DNA from: UBA6168 sp041752395
GTDB lineage: Bacteria; Bacteroidota; Bacteroidia; Chitinophagales; Saprospiraceae
Length of the DNA: 64,000 nucleotides
Assembly: GCA_041752395.1 (NCBI GenBank)
Contig: JBGSWN010000224.1
Coordinates: 1 to 64,000, forward strand
Reading direction: 5' to 3'
Part shown: one piece after another, positions 8,189-16,701 of the stretch
Layout: each line of letters begins with the position of its first letter
How positions within the stretch are numbered: position 1 is the first letter of the stretch
Made by a program: the position numbers and the translations under genes
Notes under the pieces: model-generated
Databases searched by the model: none
What the model saw: the letters and a program-made list of their open reading frames with translations, nothing else
What the model was told of the DNA's origin: nothing

Positions 8189-9589
8189 TCAAATATAGTA
8201 CCGAGCTGTCACTTCCCAAACACCAAAGAGCAGTGAAGCTGCCAACAGTATTTTGCACAGCAACCAAGTTCGTTGTTCATTTTGCGAAGCAAAAAAACCG
8301 CCTACCGCAAAGAACAAAAGCGGGAAAACAGGAAAAAAATACCGGCCGCTGAGCGCCATCACCCGATCGGCACCAACAGGCATCCACTGCATGTACAGCA
8401 CCAAAGCCAGTGCGCCCATCATGGCGAGTGCAAGTGCAAAAAAGCCGAGACGATGTTTGGCTTTGAGCTGCCCCGAAGCAGAAGTGTCGGACACAGCGAC
8501 CCAAATTGTAGCCAAAAAAAGCAGCCCAATCAACCAACTTGGCAGGTAGTTTTTCTCCCACCCGAACTTGCCGAAGTAATGCGCCAAGGTAGCGGGAGCA
8601 CTTTCAACATAGCTCAAAAAGGCAGTCCTTAAAAAGCCGAATGGATGCGAAAGCACGAAAGCCAACTGCTCGTGGGGTTGCACACCTTCGTTCAGTTGCA
8701 CCCCTTCCCGATACATCGGATTGTACTCGCCATAAGGGATAAAAAGCCCGCCAGCGTAGTGGTACCACCAGCCCAAGAGGGCAAGATTGACCAAACAAAG
8801 CCCGCCAGCGAAGGCGTAAAAATTGGCGCTGCTGCGGAATTTGCTTTTGGGCACCAACCAAACCAAGAGCACGAGCGGAAAATAAACGGGTTTGCTCAGG
8901 GCAATCATTGCAGAGCTGGTAAAAATGCCTGCCCTGAGCCAGCGAGGCGTGTCTGCCATTTTTCCTTCGGTAAAAATGAGCGACAGCAGTGCCGCCAACA
9001 GCCAAAAACAAAGCCCATTGGTGACCGCATCGCCCGTTAGGGAAGCATGAAGGAACAGACTGGACGGCAGCAGCGCCAGCCATGCAAGCGGTTTTGAGAA
9101 AAAAGGAATTAATTGAATTGCTGCTAGTACGAGTGTCATCCAGATAGCAAGTGTGGCCAATCGCCCGGCGTAAAACAGCAGCATCGGTCGGCAATGGAAA
9201 GCGAGCAGCAACCGCATTGCGCCAGCTTGAAAAAGATAGGGAAAGGGTGCGTAGTAGCCAACATTTGGGAAGTCAACAAAGGCGGAGTCGAGCGGATTCA
9301 GGGGCAATTGCCAAGCATTTTGGAAGTCTCCCCTAGTGGCTTTGGCTTCATAATCATAACGTAAATGGGCGAACGGCTTGTACAGCTTGGTCAAGCTTTT
9401 CGGTAGCTGACCACCGAGCCGCCGGTCGGAAGTCTTGATGGCCATGAGGTGGCCGGAGGCCAAATGGGCGGTACGGTAGAAGTGCGCCGTCTCGTCGGGA
9501 GACTGAAAAGGTGGCAGTAACAGGGCGTAAACCAACCCTGTTATGGATGCTATGACCAGAAAGTATCGACGGACGGCGCACGGTTCCAT
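8189..9589 (-). CDS. DUF2142-type polytopic membrane protein
   Basis: 466 residues from the ATG whose first base is 9589. About ten or more hydrophobic segments. The start (first membrane helix, then LPPFQSPDETAHFYRTAHLASG) matches the DUF2142 family, whose PDE-HF motif after helix 1 resembles the acidic loop motif of GT-C membrane glycosyltransferases such as the mannosyltransferases. A lipid-linked sugar transferase role is a guess from that resemblance. A longer frame (to 9727) would overlap the upstream outer-membrane gene and is rejected. The gap to the upstream gene is 5 bp, so the two are co-transcribed. Confidence 0.75.
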   Translation of the reverse strand: MEPCAVRRYFLVIASITGLVYALLLPPFQSPDETAHFYRTAHLASGHLMAIKTSDRRLGGQLPKSLTKLYKPFAHLRYDYEAKATRGDFQNAWQLPLNPLDSAFVDFPNVGYYAPFPYLFQAGAMRLLLAFHCRPMLLFYAGRLATLAIWMTLVLAAIQLIPFFSKPLAWLALLPSSLFLHASLTGDAVTNGLCFWLLAALLSLIFTEGKMADTPRWLRAGIFTSSAMIALSKPVYFPLVLLVWLVPKSKFRSSANFYAFAGGLCLVNLALLGWWYHYAGGLFIPYGEYNPMYREGVQLNEGVQPHEQLAFVLSHPFGFLRTAFLSYVESAPATLAHYFGKFGWEKNYLPSWLIGLLFLATIWVAVSDTSASGQLKAKHRLGFFALALAMMGALALVLYMQWMPVGADRVMALSGRYFFPVFPLLFFAVGGFFASQNEQRTWLLCKILLAASLLFGVWEVTARYYI

Positions 9590-9594
9590 TTCTG

Positions 9595-10164
9595 TTAGAA
9601 TTTGTGCATAATACTCATCACCACGTTGCTCGAAAAGCCAACACTTGTATTTATGGCTACGTCTGAGCCAGGTTGTTTGCGTACTGAGACGGAGGCGCTC
9701 GGTATTGTTTCCAAATTGATTGCCCAATCATCACTGAAATCATATTGGAGCCCAATCACGGCACCTAGGCTGGGTTCCAAATTCCAAGATGGTTTAATGT
9801 CTTCTGTTTTTGAGAAGCCAGTACCTACAGAAAACACAGGCCCGGAATAGAAGCTCGTCTTTTTGCTCATTTCCCGGCGTTTTTCGCTGCCTATCGAAAG
9901 ACTTGCATTGAAGCCAAACGTTGATTTATCGGCATTTTTTGAAAAACTGAGGCCTCCAAAAGTACCGGAAATACGGCGGAACTTCCCATTGTCGAGCCTT
10001 TTCTTGTAAATGGCTGAGAACGAATTGAACCCACTAAAATTGATGCCGCTAAAGCGCAGCCCAACTTCGTACTTGTGATTGTCTTCAGATTGCGCAGAAA
10101 GTGAGGTTGAGTGAATAGCAAGGATTGTTGTCAGGAAGGCAGTTGCCAAGAGGTGCTTTTTCAT
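9595..10164 (-). CDS. Predicted outer-membrane beta-barrel protein
   Basis: 189 residues beginning with a clear signal peptide (MKKHLLATAFLTTILA, cleavage after SLSAQ). The mature part has alternating hydrophobic strands with many Gly/Ser/Phe, and a C-terminal strand ending in phenylalanine (SIMHKF), as is usual for barrels inserted by the BAM complex. I do not recognise a specific family. A start 13 codons upstream is possible but would bury the signal peptide. It sits directly upstream of the DUF2142 gene in one transcript. Confidence 0.65.
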   Translation of the reverse strand: MKKHLLATAFLTTILAIHSTSLSAQSEDNHKYEVGLRFSGINFSGFNSFSAIYKKRLDNGKFRRISGTFGGLSFSKNADKSTFGFNASLSIGSEKRREMSKKTSFYSGPVFSVGTGFSKTEDIKPSWNLEPSLGAVIGLQYDFSDDWAINLETIPSASVSVRKQPGSDVAINTSVGFSSNVVMSIMHKF

Positions 10165-10203
10165 AAAGAAGACTTTAGGTGAAAAAATTAAAGTTATCGG
10201 CAA

Positions 10204-10566
10204 TAATACGTTCAGAAAGTGGCGGCAAGTAGCCTATTCGCTAATTTTTAACATACCCTAACCCATAAAGCAGAGGAGCCCCCCTCAGAACTATGCTGAG
10301 AGAGGCCATCCCAAAAACTGCTCTTAATCATTGCCGGAGGCAAATCGAGCCAGCGGCATTTATCTTTGTGATAATTTGATAGCGATGAAATGGGGCATTT
10401 GCAAAATGCCGATTGGAGGGTTTAATGCTCCTTGTAGAACAGGTTTTTTGTGAAACCTACGGTAAGCAGCAAAATTAGCTCAGAGGCCAAAGGGAAGGCG
10501 TACCTTTTTTAGCGTAATTATTAAAACTGAAATTTATAAATAACAAAAACTGCTAGCAGGTGGAGC
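10204..10566. other. Gene-free stretch with small hairpins
   Basis: No reading frame of substance. Two hairpins are visible: GGCATTT/AAATGCC around 10393-10409, and AGGTTT/AAACCT around 10441-10458. A CTGAGA motif with a nearby CCCC tract (10281-10315) superficially recalls a THI box but lacks the second half of the riboswitch. The stretch presumably carries the promoter for the minus-strand barrel gene, and possibly the end of a transcript from the right. Confidence 0.35.
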
Positions 10567-10695
10567 TTAGTTGACCAGCGTGATGGCAATATCCGCAACC
10601 GCCGGATGGCGGAAAAACGAAATGACGCAGCAGATGAGGAACAGAACAAATGCAATGGCTTCATCTGAAACCTGAAAGGGGGTACTCTTTTTCAT
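10567..10695 (-). CDS. Small membrane protein, 42 residues (hypothetical)
   Basis: ATG at 10695 down to TAA at 10567 gives MKKSTPFQVSDEAIAFVLFL and a further 22 residues. There is one hydrophobic segment (AIAFVLFLICCVISFF) preceded by a polar start and followed by RHPAVADIAITLVN. It lies alone in a 750-bp gap between an outer-membrane gene and a LytTR regulator gene, in the same direction as both. The codons look like ordinary coding sequence for this genome, and the start has Lys-Lys-Ser after Met. No homologue is recognised. It could be a chance frame; conservation in related genomes would decide. Confidence 0.4.
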   Translation of the reverse strand: MKKSTPFQVSDEAIAFVLFLICCVISFFRHPAVADIAITLVN

Positions 10696-10954
10696 AATGG
10701 GTGTGGTTTAACGTGATGTTGAATATTATGTTCTCTATTAGTACTTATTCAAGTGCTGCAAATGCTGTTTGGGTAAATCATTTACACATGAATTCCTAGC
10801 GCTTCAATGTGTTCAATCACGAGTTAGTTCAGTTCATATCTGAATTTTAAAGAAGAAAGTTGGCAAATGAAGTGTTTTTGTGTCTCGTAATCTGCTGCAA
10901 AGCAACATCTGGCGAATAAACGGACAGCTAATACAAGGTTACTTTTTCGTTAAT

Positions 10955-11716
10955 TTATTGCCCCATCCAGCGTTTGAAATCCTGCACCCGCTCCCGGCTC
11001 ACCACATTATTTGTGTCATGGACAGGGTGTAGTTCAAGTTTGAGGCGGCTATTGAACCAAGTGGAAATCCGGCGGATGGCCTCCGGTTTCACGATGGCCT
11101 GCCTGTTGATTCTGAAAAACAACTTAGGGTCAAGCATGTCCTCCAACTGGTCGAGGGTATATTCAATGATATGTTTCTTACCGTCCGCACACTGAACAAA
11201 GGCTATGCCATCCTCCGAGAAAAAATAGGCGATTTCTGAAATACTCACGTGAACAAAATGTTGACCTGACTTGACAAGAAATCTATCCTTGAACTCCCGC
11301 TGAACGAGCATGGATTGCAGCATTTTTTCGAGGCCGCTGCGATCGTAAGTACTTGGCTGACGATGGATTAGGCGGAATTTTTCAATCGCTGAAACCAGTT
11401 CGACTGGGTCAACTGGCTTGAGGAGGTAATCCACGCTGTTCACCTTGAAGGCTCGGAGGGTGTAATGGTCAAAAGCAGTTGTAAAAATGACGGGAGCTGT
11501 GAGCTGGATTTGGTTGAAAATATCAAAGCTGAGGCCATCGGCGAGCTGGATGTCCATGAAGATGAGGTCGGGCGACTGGAAGTTGCGAAGCCATTTCACC
11601 GCCCCCTCTACGCTGTCAACAATGTCCATGATTTCGCACTCGGGGCAGTGCTCGGCCAGCATTTTGGCCAAACGTTTGGCGGCGGGCTGTTCGTCTTCGA
11701 TGATGAGTGTTTTCAT
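10955..11716 (-). CDS. LytTR-family response regulator
   Basis: 253 residues: receiver domain (~1-120) with the acidic pair IIEDE, phosphoacceptor Asp in LIFMDIQLADG (~residue 55), Thr/Ala of the switch (FTTAFD) and Lys in LLKPVD. A LytTR DNA-binding domain follows (~140-250, with IAYFFSEDG and FFRINRQAIV). Such regulators bind tandem direct repeats upstream of their targets. The cognate kinase is encoded upstream in the same operon (12224-13270), separated by a DUF2141 gene, so the DUF2141 protein and the alpha/beta hydrolase may belong to the same stimulus. Confidence 0.93.
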   Translation of the reverse strand: MKTLIIEDEQPAAKRLAKMLAEHCPECEIMDIVDSVEGAVKWLRNFQSPDLIFMDIQLADGLSFDIFNQIQLTAPVIFTTAFDHYTLRAFKVNSVDYLLKPVDPVELVSAIEKFRLIHRQPSTYDRSGLEKMLQSMLVQREFKDRFLVKSGQHFVHVSISEIAYFFSEDGIAFVQCADGKKHIIEYTLDQLEDMLDPKLFFRINRQAIVKPEAIRRISTWFNSRLKLELHPVHDTNNVVSRERVQDFKRWMGQ

Positions 11717-11733
11717 TGGAAAAGACTTTTTTA

Positions 11734-12168
11734 TTAAAATAGCGCCCAGCGCTTGAGGGCCACAATGAGGGTCTTGTTGGACTGGCTATGCTCGAATTTC
11801 ACCTCGTCCCAAGTCGGAAGCCGCCATTTTGAGTCGGGCGTTTTTGAAAAACCATAAGGTTCTGTTGGCACGCCGACCAGGTTTTTATCTAAAACCATGT
11901 TGTTGTCCTCATCCAAAAAAACGGCGAAAGCGTAGCTGCCAACGGGCAGGTTTTCGAGCGTGGCCTCCAGCGTACCTTTTTTGTCCACTTTGAAATTGTA
12001 CAACACCGCCTTTTTTTCCACCATGAAGTCGGCAGGATTGTCGTACAAAGCCAGCCGCACCATGCCGCCCGCCTTTTCGATGCCCTCGAAACGCAAGACC
12101 AGCTTGCCACCTCCCACAGGGCGAAAGGCAAGCATTGCGAAGCAAAAGAATAAATAAAGAAGTTTCAT
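11734..12168 (-). CDS. DUF2141 domain protein, exported
   Basis: 144 residues with a short signal peptide (MKLLYLFFCFAMLAF). The rest has the DUF2141 pattern: LVLRFEGIEKAGGMVRLALYDN, then GTLEATLENLPVGSYAFAVFLDEDNN-LDKN-VGVPTEPYGFS. The domain is a small beta-sandwich seen in many exported Bacteroidota proteins, with no established activity. It is placed between a sensor kinase gene (upstream, 55 bp) and its LytTR regulator gene (downstream, 17 bp), so a role in sensing or as a regulated output is plausible but unproven. Confidence 0.8.
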   Translation of the reverse strand: MKLLYLFFCFAMLAFRPVGGGKLVLRFEGIEKAGGMVRLALYDNPADFMVEKKAVLYNFKVDKKGTLEATLENLPVGSYAFAVFLDEDNNMVLDKNLVGVPTEPYGFSKTPDSKWRLPTWDEVKFEHSQSNKTLIVALKRWALF

Positions 12169-12223
12169 AAGAAGCTGAAAATCAGGTTTTTGAAAAAAAT
12201 ACAGCCGTCTGGCTGATGCTCAA

Positions 12224-13270
12224 CTACACTGCCACTAGGGGCAAAACAACGATAAAATGCTGCTGCGTGACAATCACCTCAACTTCCATCTTCGTGAGAA
12301 GCCGATAGCGGTTCTTGATATTCTCCAGCCCTATCTTCGTGGAAGGCAGCGCTTGTTTTTTCGGTTGCAGGTTGTTCTTTACCACCAGCCGGTCGCCCTT
12401 TTCCACCGAAACCTCGATGTGCAGCGGGTCTTGGGTGGACACCACATTGTGCTTGATGGCATTCTCGAACAGCATTTGCAGCGAAAGCGGCAGGATTTGC
12501 AGGCGTTTTGCCGCTTCTGGCACATTGATGCTGATACGGAGGTTTTCTCCAAAACGCTCATTGAGTAGGCAGTTGTAGGAGTCGAGAAAACCCAGTTCCT
12601 CGGCCACCGTGGTCAGTTCCCGCTCCCGTATTTCGAGGATGTAGCGGTAGGCTTTCGAGAGTTTTTGCACAAAATTTTCAGCTTTGGCGGGATCTTCCGG
12701 TATCAAATAGGAAAGAGTGTTCAGGCTGTTGAAGAGGAAATGTGGGTTCACCTGATTCTTCAACGTTTCGAGCTGGCTCTGGACGTTTTCTTTCAAAAGC
12801 TGCTCTTTTTCTACCATCGTATTTTGTAGCTGATGGTAAAATCCCATGGTGATGTAAATGCCAAGCACCAAAAAAGTGACGAGCAGTGAGCCTACCGTCA
12901 TGGCTACTTCGTGGAGTTCCATTTGGCCGCCAGTCCTTTCGTTGAGTTTCCCGTGAAGCACTGGGTCCAGCACCATTTGTATCAGAAAATAAAGCACCAA
13001 GACCACCAGCGACTGTATCAAGACCCGCTTGCCGAAATGCTTCGGCGCTGGGTATTTTTTGCCGAAATACAGCACAACCTGCCGAAAAACCAACCAATAA
13101 ATCGTCGTGTAAATAAAGCCGATGCCCAAGCAGGTCTGAATAAACCCCTGAGGGCTGCCCACTATTTCATCGCCAAAAATCAAGGCATTGATGATGACGG
13201 TCGTCACTGGTATCCCAATGATTACCAACCATTTATCGTCAAAACCGAATATTTCCTTTGCTTTATTCAT
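12224..13270 (-). CDS. LytS/YehU-type sensor histidine kinase
   Basis: 348 residues. Four membrane helices in the first ~145 residues (about 13-33, 44-62, 83-102, 122-144), then a short coiled coil and the His_kinase domain with the phosphoacceptor in NQVNPHFLFNSLNTL (His177). The ATPase part has the N box (LFENAIKHN) and a short GLENIKNRY motif, both characteristic of this class. There is no extracytoplasmic domain, so the signal is probably sensed in or at the membrane. The start overlaps the stop of the upstream hydrolase gene by 4 bp (ATGA), indicating translational coupling. Confidence 0.93.
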   Translation of the reverse strand: MNKAKEIFGFDDKWLVIIGIPVTTVIINALIFGDEIVGSPQGFIQTCLGIGFIYTTIYWLVFRQVVLYFGKKYPAPKHFGKRVLIQSLVVLVLYFLIQMVLDPVLHGKLNERTGGQMELHEVAMTVGSLLVTFLVLGIYITMGFYHQLQNTMVEKEQLLKENVQSQLETLKNQVNPHFLFNSLNTLSYLIPEDPAKAENFVQKLSKAYRYILEIRERELTTVAEELGFLDSYNCLLNERFGENLRISINVPEAAKRLQILPLSLQMLFENAIKHNVVSTQDPLHIEVSVEKGDRLVVKNNLQPKKQALPSTKIGLENIKNRYRLLTKMEVEVIVTQQHFIVVLPLVAV

Positions 13271-14145
13271 CGAATTTCATGGCTGGTATCACCCAGCATT
13301 TCAACAATCTTTTCAATCACCATCGCCTCTTTTGACCACATGATAAAATGGTCGTTACCTTCCAACATTTCGATTTGCAGCTTTTGGCTGTTCGTTATCA
13401 TTTTCTTCGCAAAATCTGCATTTTCCGGCGCCACGAGGTCGTCTTTTGTGCCTTGCAAAACCGTCACCGGACAAGTGATATTTCCCCAAAGCGGCAGCAT
13501 GTCCTCCAGGCATTTTTTCAGGGGGATAATTTCTTGGTTGCTCACCCGAAATGCACTGGGCGTCATCCAGCGGAAAACCCACCAATCCAGCGGACGTGAC
13601 CACCAGTAATCCGGCTCCAGCGTTGGGTCAATAGAACCCGCCACGATGACAAGGCCATCCACCAAATCCGGGAAATCAATGGCCATCCGTGCGATGAGCG
13701 GGCCACCGTAACTGTGCCCAACGAGGATGGCCTTTTTGCCAGCCACCCGATATTTTTCGAGCAAAGGCCGCATTTGCTGCGACTGCTTTTCCAAGTATCG
13801 CTCCGTTTCCCCAAAATCCGAGTAACCATAACCCGGTCTGTCCACCGCCACCAGCAATGCCCGGCGGGTCAAACTCGTATCCGCCAAATAGTCGAGCATG
13901 GCATCCGAAGAGCCGGGAGAGCCATGTACCAGCAGCACCAACGACTCTCCTTCCGCACCGCTCCGGGTGTAGTGGATGGTGCGGCCATCCACTTTATAGT
14001 TATCAAAAGCCACGTCTTTTTGCCCTTTTTCGAGCAAGTAGGCCCGCTGTTTGTCGTCGCTTTTCCTGAATCTCATGAACTCCGAATGGCAGGTGACAAA
14101 CAGCCCAGCGGACAGCAGCGCTGCAATTGCATACCGTTTCTTCAT
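13267..14145 (-). CDS. Alpha/beta hydrolase, membrane-anchored or exported
   Basis: 292 residues from the ATG whose first base is 14145. The hydrophobic start (KKRYAIAALLSAGLFVTC) looks like a signal sequence; the Cys could be lipidated, although the lipobox (FVTC) is not ideal. Hydrolase motifs in order: oxyanion HGSPGS, DRPGYGYS, nucleophile elbow GHSYGG, acid in GTKDDLV, and His in GNDHFI, so the triad is complete. The substrate is unknown. It is the first gene of the operon with the LytS-type kinase, overlapping it by 4 bp. The 27-codon upstream extension to 14226 is not needed. Confidence 0.87.
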   Translation of the reverse strand: MKKRYAIAALLSAGLFVTCHSEFMRFRKSDDKQRAYLLEKGQKDVAFDNYKVDGRTIHYTRSGAEGESLVLLVHGSPGSSDAMLDYLADTSLTRRALLVAVDRPGYGYSDFGETERYLEKQSQQMRPLLEKYRVAGKKAILVGHSYGGPLIARMAIDFPDLVDGLVIVAGSIDPTLEPDYWWSRPLDWWVFRWMTPSAFRVSNQEIIPLKKCLEDMLPLWGNITCPVTVLQGTKDDLVAPENADFAKKMITNSQKLQIEMLEGNDHFIMWSKEAMVIEKIVEMLGDTSHEIR

Positions 14146-14284
14146 CTTCAATGTGGAAAGTTTCCCCTGAAAACAATTGCGGAGCGAAAAGTTTGAAACC
14201 CACTGCAAGATTGCGACAAGCGGCATTTCTGGACAATCGTTTTACCATGAATTGCCAAAATGGACACTTGAATTGTAAAACGAA

Positions 14285-14812
14285 CTAGGCTGTTGGCCGT
14301 GGTGGCAGCGGCTGCAACCCTTCTTCTTCCAGCGTGGTCAGTCCAAATTGCGTCAGGTGGTGCACCACATGCTTGAACTGCATGAACCGCCATTCGTCGT
14401 AGTTCAGTGGCCCGAACACGACGTGGTTCGTCCGCTTGTCGGGGTTCGCCGCCATGAATGCATCAAACTCAGCCCATTTTTGCCAAAAAGCCTCAATGGC
14501 CGCTTCGACGCCCGCAGTTTGCAGCCGGGGCAGTTCGCCATTGGCCGGCATATCAGGGTGCTCAAAGTTTTTGCTGATGGCGTAGTTCGAGTAAATGAAC
14601 TGGCGCACCCTGGGCAATTTTTCTTCCGGGGTAATGACGGTCACTTTCCATTTTCCCATCGCCCCGTCAATGACCCAAGCCAAGTGCTCGACCATGTGGT
14701 GGGCGGTCATTTTGCCCCAAGCTGGCTGCATATCGGGAGTCAGTTTTTGGAGCAAACCGGGCAGTCTGTTTTCAAAAAAAGCATCGGCTTGCGCATGTGT
14801 CAATTCCTGCAT
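14285..14812 (-). CDS. DinB-like (DUF1569) metal-binding protein
   Basis: 175 residues, cytoplasmic. Predicted helical bundle with two conserved His clusters, WGKMTAHHMVEHLAW (~residues 31-45) and FKHVVHHLTQFGL (~148-160), matching the three-His metal site of the DinB/YfiT superfamily and the DUF1569 branch. Members are thiol-dependent transferases or of unknown function; no substrate can be inferred. It is divergent from the GNAT gene, and the shared 74-bp gap contains a strong hairpin. Confidence 0.75.
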   Translation of the reverse strand: MQELTHAQADAFFENRLPGLLQKLTPDMQPAWGKMTAHHMVEHLAWVIDGAMGKWKVTVITPEEKLPRVRQFIYSNYAISKNFEHPDMPANGELPRLQTAGVEAAIEAFWQKWAEFDAFMAANPDKRTNHVVFGPLNYDEWRFMQFKHVVHHLTQFGLTTLEEEGLQPLPPRPTA

Positions 14813-14838
14813 GTGGTTGTTTATTTTTGGTGAAATTT

Positions 14839-14865
14839 GCGCCGCAAAGTTCCGCTTTGCGGCGC
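14839..14865. promoter_or_regulatory. 11-bp perfect hairpin/palindrome between divergent genes
   Basis: GCGCCGCAAAG (14839-14849) and its exact complement (14855-14865) flank a 5-nt loop, TTCCG. It is in the short region between the DinB-like gene (minus) and the GNAT gene (plus), 27 bp from one start and 22 bp from the other. It could be an operator shared by both genes or a 5' leader hairpin. It is not followed by a T-run in either direction. Confidence 0.5.
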
Positions 14866-14886
14866 AGATTATTTACGAAGAAAAAA

Positions 14887-15426
14887 ATGTCAAGGATGTT
14901 CCAATCAAAAATCAAATCCACCCCGCCTAAAACCGCCACCGATTTCATCCTTCGTCGCATCCAACCCGATGACAATCAGCAGGTTGCAAAAACAATCCGC
15001 ACGGTGATGACAGAGTTTGGAGCCGTTGGGGAGGGCTATTCCATCATGGACCCAGAGGTGGACAGCATGTTCGAGGCATACGGCGGGTCTCGTTCCGCTT
15101 TTTTTGTCGTGGCAAAAAATGGTACCGGCGAAGTGCTTGGCTGCGGTGGAATCGGCCCACTCGCAGGTGAGGAGGAGGGTATTTGCGAGTTGAAAAAAAT
15201 GTATTTTTTTCCGGAACTGCGTGGCTTGGGCTTTGGCAAAAAGATGGTCGCCACTTGCCTCGAAAAAGCAAAAGAGCTAGGCTACCAGCGCTGTTATTTG
15301 GAGACAGTTGACCGGATGGTGCAGGCCAACCATTTGTACCAAAAAATGGGTTTTGAAAAAATAGGCGGCCCAATGGGAGCGACCGGGCATTGTGGCTGCG
15401 ATGCGTGGTATGTTAGGGAGGTATGA
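14887..15426 (+). CDS. GNAT family N-acetyltransferase
   Basis: 179 residues. GNAT fold markers: FILRRIQPDDNQQVAKTIRTV at the N-terminus (beta1-alpha1), central strand GEVLGCGGIGPL, the acetyl-CoA loop LRGLGFGKKMVATCLEKAKELGY (Q/R-x-x-G-x-G/A motif), and YLETVDRMVQANHLYQKMGFE towards the end. The substrate is unknown; the family acetylates small molecules or protein N-termini. The ATG at 14887 was preferred to 14797 because the longer start overlaps the divergent DinB-like gene and adds a Cys/Arg-rich segment with no homology. Confidence 0.9.
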   Translation: MSRMFQSKIKSTPPKTATDFILRRIQPDDNQQVAKTIRTVMTEFGAVGEGYSIMDPEVDSMFEAYGGSRSAFFVVAKNGTGEVLGCGGIGPLAGEEEGICELKKMYFFPELRGLGFGKKMVATCLEKAKELGYQRCYLETVDRMVQANHLYQKMGFEKIGGPMGATGHCGCDAWYVREV

Positions 15427-15851
15427 GATATTGGGGTATGAGGTATGGGAGTTCCCAGGGTTATGCTATCAAATATTTTTCATGCAAAAAGCTATACTAC
15501 GAAAAACGGAAAATCAACAAAATCAAGCAACTACGTATCAGGCATTTGGGGGAAAAGGTGGCTAATTCGGAGAGCGGGAAGGTCGTGCAAGCGAAGAGTT
15601 TTGCATTTGCTATGAGGGTTGTCGAACTGAAGCAATATTTGAATCAGGAAAAAAAAGAGTTCACTTTGAGCGGGCAATTACAGCGTTCTGGGACTTCCAT
15701 TGGGGCAAATGTGAGGGAAGCCTACAGAGGGGAAAGTGACCCTGATTTTGTCCATAAATTGGGCGTCAGCCTGAAAGAATGCAACGAAAGCCAATATTGG
15801 CTGGAACTGTTGTTTACCACAGGTTTAAATCCCCTCAAAGCGGTAGGGTAA
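15423..15851 (+). pseudogene. Four-helix-bundle (23S rRNA IVP/Avd-like) protein, 3'-truncated
   Basis: Core motifs KSFAFAMRVVELKQYL, LSGQLQRSGTSIGANVREA and KLGVSLKECNESQYWLELL are the standard signature of the four-helix-bundle family (TIGR02436), which includes 23S rRNA intervening-sequence proteins and resembles the Avd protein of diversity-generating retroelements. The normal fourth helix after LLF-TG is missing: the frame runs into the IS66-like remnant at about 15823 and stops at 15851. The real start is probably internal (GTG at 15558), since the first ~45 residues look untranslated. The leader at 15420-15455 carries the degenerate words GTATGAG/GTATGGG, similar in style to the word-type inverted repeats elsewhere in the window. 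Confidence 0.8.
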
Positions 15852-16684
15852 CAGGCTTGTAAGCTTGGGCCAGCAACTCAGCCAGAGGTGTCATGTTGAA
15901 ACGGCGGCTGACCCTGTCAGCAATATATTCAAAAGCGGAAACGTCGAGTTTGACAGCCGTTTGAACGACGGTCATAAAGGCATCCTGGGTTTTGGTACCC
16001 TTTGCTGACATGGTTTGCAAGGAAATATCCCGTTTTCGCACTTTTTGCCTTACTGCCAATTCGGCGGCATTGTTGCGCAAGGGTAAAAACGGGTATTTCA
16101 GCACCAAAAGCAGTTGCTTCTTTTTGGCAAAAGTCTTTTGGATTTGTTGGTTGAGGTCGTCATACGAGGTTTTTTGGGTGAAAATTTGGTCGAACTGCCC
16201 GCACAACCAGGCTTTTTTTGCTTCCTGTTGGGCAGGAGGAAGTTCTTTGAAATCCAGGAGTTGGCGATAAAAAGCCAAATATTGGTTCAAAAAATCGTCC
16301 GCAGCCCGAAGGTGCAGTTGCAATTTGGGGCTTAGTTCCCGGTAATGGCGCTCATTCCCGAAGTTTCGGGACAGGCTGTGCAGCCAGCAAAAAGCCTGGG
16401 CGAGGGCAAAGGAATCGGTGATGCGCTCGAACACCTTGCTGTCCACCAGTCCAGGGGCGGCCTTGTCCAATTGCTCGACGAACTGTGACATGGTAAAGGG
16501 CGGCTCGCTGCGGAACAGTTTTTTCAGCAGGTTCCAATGTTTTGCCCTATCCCGATAGCTATTGGGAAAATGTTCCAGCCTCCCGGCCATGCATCCGTTG
16601 TGTTCGACCCTGCGGGATGTGGCGGAGGCAGGGAAAATCATCCATAAAACCACTTCTGGGACGCCGGAGCGGTTGGGGGATTTT
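15835..16684 (-). pseudogene. IS66-like transposase remnant (C-terminal part)
   Basis: A 315-codon frame (16782 to 15835) has homology only in its C-terminal ~220 residues: AFCWLHSL, RHYRELSPKLQLH, then PFLPLRNNAAELAVRQKVRKRD and KGTKTQDAFMTVVQTAVKL, typical of IS66-like transposases. The N-terminal ~30 codons are simply the antisense of an accC fragment, so the ORF is chimeric and not a working transposase. Probable ends share AAATCCCC (15826-15833, and inverted around 16677-16684). Two palindromes interrupt the frame: TCCCGAAGTTTCGGGA (16356-16371), which inserts SRNFG between CWLH and RHY where the family has only one or two residues, and a near-palindrome at 16550-16567. No intact open reading frame for the catalytic N-terminal half is present. 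Confidence 0.75.
16356..16371. repeat. Palindrome TCCCGAAGTTTCGGGA inside the transposase remnant
   Basis: Arms of 7 bp around a GT centre. In the minus-strand reading frame it adds residues between two conserved motifs (CWLH and RHY) that are normally almost adjacent, so it looks like an inserted palindromic unit that kept the frame. A related unit with a TAGCTA centre is at 16550-16567 (TCCCGATAGCTATTGGGA, one mismatch), and a CCCTGC/GCAGGG hairpin is at 16608-16633. Confidence 0.6.
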
Positions 16685-16701
16685 ACGATGGCGGTTTTGT
16701 T

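Noticed and set aside
10281..10315. Possible TPP riboswitch (CTGAGA motif near a C-tract)
   Set aside because: The second conserved half (ACCTGATC...GCGTAGGGA type) is absent and no thiamine gene is nearby.
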